A DNA stretch of 7,480 bases, from the NCBI GenBank assembly GCA_020434645.1, contig JAGRAK010000097.1, positions 1 through 7,480 on the forward strand, given 5' to 3'. Numbering within the stretch: the stretch's first letter is position 1; each line of letters starts with the position of its first letter. Both the position numbers and the translations under genes were made by a program. Source of the stretch: Bdellovibrionales bacterium (GTDB taxonomy: Bacteria > Bdellovibrionota > Bdellovibrionia > Bdellovibrionales > UBA1609). This document shows, one piece after another, positions 1-5,817 of this stretch. The notes beneath the pieces were generated by a model, which saw nothing but the letters and a program-made list of their open reading frames with translations, made no database searches and was not told where the DNA came from.

Positions 1-34
1 AATCTCAATTTTTATGCTTTCACTCGCCTCAGCT

Positions 35-994
35 CTAATCTAGAGAAAAGGCCTTGTCGTAATAGTAGCGCCCAGTGGCTTCTTTAAATATTTGTTTCAA
101 TAAATCATTCACGAGGGCACTGGCACCAAAACGAAAGAGATCTGGCGTCAACCAATCAGCACCCATTGTTTCATTGACCATACAAAGATAATGAATGGCC
201 TGTTTAGCCGTACGAATACCACCGGCAGGCTTCATGCCGATTTTTTTACCGGTTCTTTGATAAAAATCAGAAATCGCTTGAAGCATCACAAGTGTTACAG
301 GCAACGTCGCCGCTGGTTGAACTTTACCTGTTGAAGTTTTAATAAAATCAGCGCCAGCCTCCATTGCGATTTCACTAGCAAGGCGAACTCGGTCGTATGA
401 ACCAAGCTCTCCGGTTTCAAGAATCACTTTCAAATGAGCTTCGCCGCAGGCTTTTTTAATCGCCACTATTTCATCAAATACGGCTTGATAATGACCTGAT
501 AGAAACTCACCCCGACTGATCACCATATCAATTTCTGTAGCCCCACTCTCAACCGCAAAGTGAGTGTCATCAAGCTTGGCACTAAGAGGGGCTTGCCCAG
601 ACGGGAATGCCGTAGCCACTGAGGCAATACCAATACCGCTACCTCGCAAAGCCTCAACTGCTGTTGGCACAAGCGAAGGATAAACACAGACGGCTGCCAC
701 TGTAGGAATTGGCTCAAAAGACTGACCCGCAGTTAATGCTGCAAACATTTCCGGCGGCACCGGATACTTAGCCTTTGCACACATTTGGCGAATTCGGCCA
801 ACCGTATCAGCACCCTCTAATGAAGTTAAATCGCACATGCTCAGTGCGAGATACAGCGCATTTAATTTAGATTCTTTTTTAACACTGCGTTTAGTAAAAA
901 AATCAGCTCTTTCGTGTGCCCCGACTTCATCTACCGGCGGGACCACAATTGGTATAGCCCGCCCACCCTCTGCTCGAATCGATATATTTCGCAT
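35..994 (-). CDS. deoC: Deoxyribose-phosphate aldolase (DERA), animal-type
   Basis: This is a cytoplasmic class I aldolase that splits 2-deoxyribose-5-phosphate into glyceraldehyde-3-phosphate and acetaldehyde, the last step of deoxynucleoside catabolism. The 319-residue product has the family motifs in order: CDLTSL (54-59), AVCVYPSLVP (101-110), EIDMVISR (154-161, with D156 matching E. coli D102), FIKTSTGK (217-224, with Schiff-base lysine K219) and MKPAGGIRT (254-262, with the second lysine K255). It is about 60 residues longer than E. coli DeoC (259). The extra N-terminus (roughly 1-50) and the tail after 290, with TGRYYY near the end, resemble animal DERA as I recall it. The ATG start has GGAG eight bases upstream (1003-1006), and the stop is TAG. 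No other nucleoside-salvage gene is in view, and the 122-base gap to clcA suggests its own transcription. The function is confident; the physiological role, such as use of scavenged DNA, is inference. Confidence 0.95.
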   Translation of the reverse strand: MRNISIRAEGGRAIPIVVPPVDEVGAHERADFFTKRSVKKESKLNALYLALSMCDLTSLEGADTVGRIRQMCAKAKYPVPPEMFAALTAGQSFEPIPTVAAVCVYPSLVPTAVEALRGSGIGIASVATAFPSGQAPLSAKLDDTHFAVESGATEIDMVISRGEFLSGHYQAVFDEIVAIKKACGEAHLKVILETGELGSYDRVRLASEIAMEAGADFIKTSTGKVQPAATLPVTLVMLQAISDFYQRTGKKIGMKPAGGIRTAKQAIHYLCMVNETMGADWLTPDLFRFGASALVNDLLKQIFKEATGRYYYDKAFSLD

Positions 995-1116
995 ATAAAC
1001 TGCTCCGATTGACTCTCGTCCCCTAGAGTAGAAGGGGTAACACTTTGAACGTCTAAATGTCTATAAAATTTCAATATAATGGCGAGTTCAGCTTAGGTTT
1101 TAAGTTCCGCGGCATC

Positions 1117-2466
1117 TCAAGCTTTATTGAGAGCCTCTTCTTTCGCTTTTTCTTTGGCTCTCTCTCTTAAAACAATCTGATGAGCCATGTTTTCATAGAA
1201 CGATTTTCGATCGACAACTCGTGCAAATAAATGAGCAATCAATGCTGATAGCATCATCGGGAATATCGAAGAATGGCGGTCTGTCATCTCTAATATCAAA
1301 ACAAATGCCGTCACTGGTGTTCGCGTCAAGCCTGTTAAAAAACCCACCATTCCACAAATCGGAGCAAGATTATGAAGCCCTGGTGACAAAATATTGCCCA
1401 TCCACTCACCGACAGCAGCCCCTGCCGCAAGTGCAGGTGCAAAAACACCTCCAGATGCTCCAGAAAGTGATGCTAGAAGCGGGCCGAGTATTCGACCCAT
1501 TGCCACAGGAAAAGACACGGGCAACTGTTTAAACAAAATGTCTGAGATAATCTCCTTACCAGAGCCAACACTTGATAACCCAACAAAGAAAACTAAAGTT
1601 GCAAATAGTAATGACAAAATAACAATAAAACCGAGAGACTTATTAAAGTTAAATTTCAACCGGTATTTTAAACCAAAATAAAGCGCACGCCCAAGTGCCG
1701 CTCCCAAAATACCACATATTGCGGCAATCAAAATAACAGCAAACAACGACTTGCGATGCATTTCAGGTATCAGCGGAAAGCCTAAAAAAAGATATGGACC
1801 ATTAAAAAGCTGAGCCACCAGACCCGCAGTTATCACCGCTTCAAGTAAACCCACACGAAAGTTCGAAACATGGTCGCGAGCGAGTTCTTCCACTGCATAA
1901 ATCACTCCCCCTAATGGAGTATTAAAGGCGGCGGCGATTCCGCCAGCCCCCCCTGCGATTAACATGTTTTTTAATGCTAATTTATTACCTAACTTTACCC
2001 AGTACTCACGTATTATGTAAAAAACCGATGCTGATATTTGAATCGATGGACCTTCGCGGCCAACAGCTCCACCACCTAAAACCATAAGTGAGGCACTCAA
2101 TATTTTAATAATAATCACGCGAAACGAGAGCAACCGACTTAGAATATCTTTTCGTTCAGAGCTCTCCTCTAAGGCGGCAATAACTTGCGGAATTCCGCTC
2201 CCTGCCGCTTCAGGAGCGAAGGCTCTCGTCATAAGCCAAGCCCCCACAAAACAAAGTGGTGCAATAACAAAGATGAGATACAATTGACCATCTATAAGTA
2301 AAAAGAAAACTTTTTCAGATTCTTTAAAAACATAATTGAATATTGAGCAAACTGTCGCAGAGATTACGCCACCAGCTAAATACGGTATAGATTGAAAACT
2401 GGTTTCTGTGAGCTCAACACGAAGTCGTTTAGTCGTTAATAAAATATTAGCTCTGATTCTTCTCAA
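1117..2466 (-). CDS. clcA: ClC-family chloride/proton antiporter
   Basis: This is an inner-membrane ClC protein expected to exchange chloride for protons. The 449 residues carry the selectivity motifs GSGIP (89-93, S90 coordinating chloride), GREGP (136-140, gating glutamate E138) and GGVFAP (339-344), and Y424 in KSFY matches Y445 of the E. coli protein. E194 in the AVEEL segment matches the inner proton-path glutamate E203. Having both glutamates points to an exchanger rather than a passive channel. There is no C-terminal CBS domain; the protein ends in a short charged tail (434-449). Initiation is assigned to TTG: an AGGA lies nine bases upstream (2476-2479), there is no better in-frame start, and the N-terminus matches the family. 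It starts 27 bases after the antiporter stop, so the two genes probably share a transcript. Family assignment is secure; coupling and direction of transport are inferred. Confidence 0.95.
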   Translation of the reverse strand: MRRIRANILLTTKRLRVELTETSFQSIPYLAGGVISATVCSIFNYVFKESEKVFFLLIDGQLYLIFVIAPLCFVGAWLMTRAFAPEAAGSGIPQVIAALEESSERKDILSRLLSFRVIIIKILSASLMVLGGGAVGREGPSIQISASVFYIIREYWVKLGNKLALKNMLIAGGAGGIAAAFNTPLGGVIYAVEELARDHVSNFRVGLLEAVITAGLVAQLFNGPYLFLGFPLIPEMHRKSLFAVILIAAICGILGAALGRALYFGLKYRLKFNFNKSLGFIVILSLLFATLVFFVGLSSVGSGKEIISDILFKQLPVSFPVAMGRILGPLLASLSGASGGVFAPALAAGAAVGEWMGNILSPGLHNLAPICGMVGFLTGLTRTPVTAFVLILEMTDRHSSIFPMMLSALIAHLFARVVDRKSFYENMAHQIVLRERAKEKAKEEALNKA

Positions 2467-2493
2467 ATGACGAGTTCCTATCAGCTTGAGCGC

Positions 2494-3738
2494 CTACTGG
2501 GCGCCTAGATTTTCATCTGATTTATTTTCAGAAAAACGGCACAAGACCGTGTTATAAAGTTGCGCCAAAAAACCACTTCGAGTCAAAGGAATCAATGCCG
2601 CTGTAAAAATAATACTCAGTATAACAACTGAAAACACAAATGCTTGAATATTGTCTGCATGAGGCACACCCTTTTGCATAACGAGACTAACAAGCACTGC
2701 GGGCGCCAAACCCTTAGGCACCATAGCCGACGTGACAATCGCGTCTTGTAAACTCACGCCCTCTTTTGGCATCGAGTACCTCGTAATCCAAAGTCGCAGA
2801 AAATACACTGCCGCTACTAAAAGAATTGAAACTGTCACAATTTTGTAACTCGTGATTCGAATGGAAACACCCAAAAATATGAAGAAAAAAGTTTTGAGTA
2901 AAAAAACAATCTCTTCATAAAATTGCCCTTCGACTTTTGAAACTGTTGGAAAATTTGAGCTCTTAAATAACAACGGCAGATTAGCAAGTGTTATCCCGAA
3001 CGTTAAAGTGGCAATGGCGCCACTAATACCGAGCAACTCTGCTGCACCATAGAGTATGAAGGCAAATGCGATGGTTGTGAAAACGGAGCTTGGTATTTCT
3101 CGAACTTTATTCCAAATTGAAAGCCAAAATAGTCCGCCCACAATACCAACTAAAGCTGCAAATCCGAGAGATTTTAATACTTGTAAAGATATACCGTAGA
3201 CACTGATTCCTCCGCTCAGCATAGACTCTAAAAGCGCAAAAGTGAGAACGATACAAATAACATCTGTTAACGCAGATTCCATCACCAGAATAGACTCTGC
3301 CTTCTCTCCGACCTTCAATGAACGAACAAGAGGTATTACAACCGCTGACGATGTCCCGCAAAGCATGGCGCCCGTTAGAAGAGCTAAACCCATATCGCCA
3401 CCTAAAAATGGCAAAGCCCCTATAGATAAAATAACAATTGTAGCTATCACAGTGGCAAAGGTGAGAAGTAAAGTCGCCCCTAAACTTTTACCCATACTTT
3501 GCAGTTTTAACTTTGTGCCGCTTTCAAATAAAATAATGGCCAGAGCAATGACCGTCATCACTGTGCCCATTCGTCCAAAGTCTTGAACCTCTGCTAGTTT
3601 AGCAATTGGACCGATGACTATACCGACAAACACCAAAATAAGAACATCAGGAATTCGCGTCAGTTGAAATAAAAACGTCAGCCCGTGGGCGACAAAATAA
3701 AAGACTCCCGCTATGAGTAAAATTGTACCGGTATCGAT
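2494..3738 (-). CDS. Cation:proton antiporter (CPA, PF00999 type), probable ATC start
   Basis: This is an inner-membrane monovalent cation/H+ exchanger with many hydrophobic helices. The only canonical in-frame start is TTG at 3634-3636 (380 residues), but that start lies inside the first conserved unit. The frame stays open back to a stop at 3796-3798. The extra codons encode a typical first helix followed by RIPDVLILVFVGIVIGP, a family-like opening. I place the start at ATC 3736-3738, six bases after GCGAGG, giving 414 residues. In that numbering, GTSSAVV is at 128-134, the membrane acidic motif ESALTD at 154-159 (with D159 the likely transport aspartate), SGAIATLTFG at about 239-248, and PKGLAPAV at about 341-348. 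There is no TrkA-N/RCK domain, so this is not a full KefB/KefC. Ion selectivity (Na+ or K+) cannot be read from the sequence. The gene lies 31 bases after the response regulator and 27 before clcA. The family is confident; the exact start is not. Confidence 0.85.
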   Translation of the reverse strand: MDTGTILLIAGVFYFVAHGLTFLFQLTRIPDVLILVFVGIVIGPIAKLAEVQDFGRMGTVMTVIALAIILFESGTKLKLQSMGKSLGATLLLTFATVIATIVILSIGALPFLGGDMGLALLTGAMLCGTSSAVVIPLVRSLKVGEKAESILVMESALTDVICIVLTFALLESMLSGGISVYGISLQVLKSLGFAALVGIVGGLFWLSIWNKVREIPSSVFTTIAFAFILYGAAELLGISGAIATLTFGITLANLPLLFKSSNFPTVSKVEGQFYEEIVFLLKTFFFIFLGVSIRITSYKIVTVSILLVAAVYFLRLWITRYSMPKEGVSLQDAIVTSAMVPKGLAPAVLVSLVMQKGVPHADNIQAFVFSVVILSIIFTAALIPLTRSGFLAQLYNTVLCRFSENKSDENLGAQ

Positions 3739-3750
3739 AAGAAGCCTCGC
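3739..3750 (-). promoter_or_regulatory. Putative ribosome-binding site for the antiporter
   Basis: On the minus strand GCGAGG (3750-3745) is followed by CTTCTT and then ATC (3738-3736). The GAGG core sits six bases from the proposed ATC start, an ordinary Shine-Dalgarno distance. No ATG, GTG or TTG lies nearby in any frame, so the site either serves the near-cognate ATC or marks a start codon lost by mutation or sequencing error. Confidence 0.4.
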
Positions 3751-3769
3751 TAGATTAGAATTTAGGGTC

Positions 3770-4456
3770 TTAAGATGCGGACTCGAGCCGCTCCCTTAAA
3801 ACATATCCCAATCCATAGCGAGACTCAATAGTCAGTTGGTCTGGAAGCTTCTTACGCAAATTGGCTATATGCACATCAACCGTGCGAGCTGTTACCGCTT
3901 GACCTATCCATACTGATTTATAGAGCTCACTGCGCTTAACAAGAGAACCATGACAGCTCAGCAGGCAATTTAGAATTTTGGCTTCGACCTTGCTTAATTT
4001 CTTAGATTGACCAGCATAACGAATCTCTTGTGAATTCATATCAAGCTCGACCTTTGCCAGACCACCCTTAGCTTGATCCAGTTTTCGTCTTAAGTTCGCT
4101 TTAATTTTGGCCTTAATTTCAGGAAAAGAAAATGGCTTTGCGATGTAATCGTCGGCACCGGCGTCATAAAGTTTAAGCTTAGATGCAATTTCAATATCAC
4201 CACTAATTATAAGTATAGGTAAATCCGATATGCCTGCGATTTTGCGCAACTGACTGCAAAAGAAGTGGCCGTCGCCTTCTGGCATATGACAATCCACAAT
4301 TGCCAGGGCGGGCTTATGCAACTTGGCTATCTCGATCGCCTGCTTACCACAGTTCGAAGATAGTATTTGATAATCAGACTCGAGCGCATCACTCAAGGTG
4401 AGTATAATATCTGGGTCATCATCAACTATTAGCAGTTTAGGTTTTGAATTTGTCAA
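3770..4456 (-). CDS. OmpR/PhoB-family two-component response regulator
   Basis: This is a cytoplasmic transcription regulator with an N-terminal receiver domain (about 7-125) and a C-terminal winged-helix DNA-binding domain (about 133-222). Visible receiver residues are acidic D12-D14, phosphoacceptor D55 in AIVDCHMP, switch residue S85 in IISGD, and K107 in AKPF. The DNA-binding half shows the recognition-helix pattern RTVDVHIANLRKKL (191-204) and the wing YGLGYVL (214-220). I chose TTG 4454-4456 (228 residues) because GAGGTGAT, a close match to the 16S anti-Shine-Dalgarno complement, ends just upstream and the product then begins MTNSKPKLLIVDDD. Earlier in-frame starts (TTG 4492, ATG 4480) lack a ribosome site and overlap the candidate promoter. 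No histidine kinase is in the window. The genes just downstream are the antiporter and clcA, the likeliest targets or co-regulated cargo (inference). Confidence 0.92.
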   Translation of the reverse strand: MTNSKPKLLIVDDDPDIILTLSDALESDYQILSSNCGKQAIEIAKLHKPALAIVDCHMPEGDGHFFCSQLRKIAGISDLPILIISGDIEIASKLKLYDAGADDYIAKPFSFPEIKAKIKANLRRKLDQAKGGLAKVELDMNSQEIRYAGQSKKLSKVEAKILNCLLSCHGSLVKRSELYKSVWIGQAVTARTVDVHIANLRKKLPDQLTIESRYGLGYVLRERLESAS

Positions 4457-4457
4457 A

Positions 4458-4465
4458 ATCACCTC
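4458..4465 (-). promoter_or_regulatory. Strong Shine-Dalgarno site deciding the response-regulator start
   Basis: GAGGTGAT on the minus strand matches the complement of the 16S rRNA 3' end over eight bases. Its GAGG core lies five bases before TTG 4456-4454. This supports the 228-residue form of the response regulator over the longer alternatives. Confidence 0.6.
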
Positions 4466-4478
4466 GTTTAAGAAAATC

Positions 4479-4507
4479 ATGGTACAAATCAAATTTTATT
4501 TAGACAA
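4479..4507 (-). promoter_or_regulatory. Candidate sigma-70 promoter for the regulator-antiporter-clcA unit
   Basis: Minus-strand TTGTCT (4507-4502) and TACCAT (4484-4479) are separated by exactly 17 bases. Each matches four of six consensus positions. Transcription would begin near 4472, leaving a short leader that holds the GAGGTGAT ribosome site. The site lies in the 61-base gap after yajQ. It is a by-eye match in AT-rich DNA, so it is only a candidate. Confidence 0.35.
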
Positions 4508-4517
4508 CTAAAATTCT

Positions 4518-5003
4518 TTAGCTGCGCATATTATCAAATTGCAAGGGTTGCCCGAAATCTTGTGTTTTCACAAATGCCATGCACTCCTGTAGCGCGTCAA
4601 TGCTTTTTGAGCTGACTGAAAGCTTATCATCATTAATTTGTGACTGAACTTTAATTTTAGAGTCACGAATCTTACTGCTTATTTTTTTTGCGGTCTCTCG
4701 ATCAATCCCCTGCTTAAGAGTGACCTCTTGCTTCATCATCATGCCGCCAATATTCTCAATATCAGAAAACTTAAGGGAGGAGATATCAATTCCACGTCGA
4801 TGAAGCTTAGATTGAATGATATCTTTTATGGCTCCCATTTTGTAATCATCAGGAGCTTTATAAACAATGATTTTTTTATCCCACGTCAACTCAGCTTTAC
4901 TGCCACGAAAATCAAAACGATTTTCAATTTCTTTTTTAGCTTGGTTGATCCCGTTTTCAACTTCTTGCAAATCAATTTTTGAAACAATATCAAAAGATGG
5001 CAT
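4518..5003 (-). CDS. yajQ: YajQ family nucleotide-binding protein
   Basis: This is a small soluble cytoplasmic protein of the YajQ (UPF0234) family. Members bind nucleotides, and a Xanthomonas homologue was reported to bind cyclic di-GMP and work with a transcription factor. The role here is not established by the sequence. The 161 residues span the whole family length. Signatures are the opening MPSFDIVSKIDLQEVENGIN (1-20), KEIENRFDFRGSKA (24-37), KLHRRGID (66-73), the central LKQGIDRETAKKISSKI (96-112), DSKIKVQSQI (114-123) and the closing GQPLQFDNMR (151-160). The stretch SVSSKSIDALQ (129-139) differs from the usual RVTGKxRDDLQ. The ATG start has AGG five bases upstream (5009-5011), overlapping the stop codon of the preceding SDR gene, so translation is probably coupled. 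The 61 bases after its stop hold the next operon's candidate promoter. Confidence 0.95.
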   Translation of the reverse strand: MPSFDIVSKIDLQEVENGINQAKKEIENRFDFRGSKAELTWDKKIIVYKAPDDYKMGAIKDIIQSKLHRRGIDISSLKFSDIENIGGMMMKQEVTLKQGIDRETAKKISSKIRDSKIKVQSQINDDKLSVSSKSIDALQECMAFVKTQDFGQPLQFDNMRS

Positions 5004-5009
5004 ATCGAC

Positions 5010-5786
5010 CTACATCTGATTTAAACTAGCTGTGATATTTCGCACAAGCGTACGAGGAGATACCCTCAGCGTTTGAATTAATAATTTATTTCGTATTCCT
5101 GGAACACACAATGGTTGGCCACTATTCATTGCCTCATAGCCTGCTTTAGCCACCTCATGGCCTCCAGCTGGAGTAACATAGTTAAACAATTTGCTTTTCT
5201 GGAGCTTTGCCACAACCATAAACTCAGTCTGAGTCGGCCCTGGCGCGAGCACAGTACATGTTACTCCCGAGTCTTTCAGCTCATATGACAAAGCTTCAGA
5301 AAATGAATTCACAAATGCTTTAGACGCATAATAAGTGCTCATAAAAGGTCCTGGCTGAAACCCGGCAGTTGAACCTACATTGAGGATTCGACCAAACTTG
5401 CGCTCAAGCATAGGCTTCATAAAGTAATGAGTGAGTTCAACTAATACTCTGACATTGAGATCAATCATCTCAAGCTCTTTATTGATTTCAAGTTGAGAAA
5501 AATGACCAAAAGAACCAAATCCTGCATTATTCACCAAAAAATCAATTGCGATATTTTGCTTTTCAGTGAAAGCGACAACTTCTTTTGCTGCACCGGGTTT
5601 TGATAAATCAACAGGCAGCACGTGAACTTGAATTTCAGAATTCAATGACTTGAGTTCTTTAGAGAGCTCCTCAAGGCGATCTTTACGACGAGCGACGAGC
5701 ACTACTGAATGGCCATCTTTTGCAAAGATTTTGGCAAATTCGGCACCCAGACCAGCTGAAGCCCCCGTAATCAATGCTGTCTTCAT
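5010..5786 (-). CDS. Short-chain dehydrogenase/reductase (classical SDR)
   Basis: This is a cytoplasmic NAD(P)-dependent oxidoreductase of unknown substrate, 258 residues, the usual length for classical SDRs. The Rossmann nucleotide loop TGASAGLG is at 7-14, and R33-R34 after the second strand suggest NADP(H) preference. NNAG is at 86-89. The catalytic tetrad is visible as N111, S139 (NVGSTAG), Y152 and K156 (YYASK), with APGPTQTEF at 181-189. The C-terminal 30 residues are basic and variable, as expected for the substrate-binding end. The ATG start has a perfect AGGAG six bases upstream (5793-5797). The same frame stays open a further 42 codons, but that part overlaps the lytic transglycosylase gene and looks non-coding. 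It starts 31 bases after that gene's stop and ends 6 bases before yajQ, so all three may be co-transcribed. The specific reaction cannot be named. Confidence 0.93.
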   Translation of the reverse strand: MKTALITGASAGLGAEFAKIFAKDGHSVVLVARRKDRLEELSKELKSLNSEIQVHVLPVDLSKPGAAKEVVAFTEKQNIAIDFLVNNAGFGSFGHFSQLEINKELEMIDLNVRVLVELTHYFMKPMLERKFGRILNVGSTAGFQPGPFMSTYYASKAFVNSFSEALSYELKDSGVTCTVLAPGPTQTEFMVVAKLQKSKLFNYVTPAGGHEVAKAGYEAMNSGQPLCVPGIRNKLLIQTLRVSPRTLVRNITASLNQM

Positions 5787-5792
5787 GAGTTT

Positions 5793-5797
5793 CTCCT
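5793..5797 (-). promoter_or_regulatory. Ribosome-binding site fixing the SDR start
   Basis: AGGAG on the minus strand sits six bases before ATG 5786-5784. It excludes the longer frame that opens at 5912 within the upstream gene. Confidence 0.7.
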
Positions 5798-5817
5798 GAA
5801 CTAAAACTAAAGAGAAA

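Noticed and set aside
1020..1037. Small hairpin CCCCT/AGGGG in the deoC leader
   Set aside because: It has only five base pairs with an eight-base loop, no T-run on either strand, and no riboswitch-like context.
1038..1116. Promoter for deoC or terminator for clcA in the 122-base gap
   Set aside because: The region is AT-rich with TATATT and TTGAAA words, but no -35/-10 pair has acceptable spacing and no stem followed by a T-run is visible, so I do not place either.
1221..1681. Two overlapping plus-strand open frames inside clcA
   Set aside because: They are antisense to conserved ClC motifs and their predicted proteins look like low-complexity shadows.
3242..3586. Plus-strand open frame inside the antiporter gene
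   Set aside because: It is antisense to conserved transmembrane coding sequence and shows no recognisable domain.
4457..4492. Longer response-regulator starts at TTG 4492 or ATG 4480
   Set aside because: Neither has a ribosome site, both lie in the candidate promoter, and the shorter form begins just before the receiver domain, as is usual.
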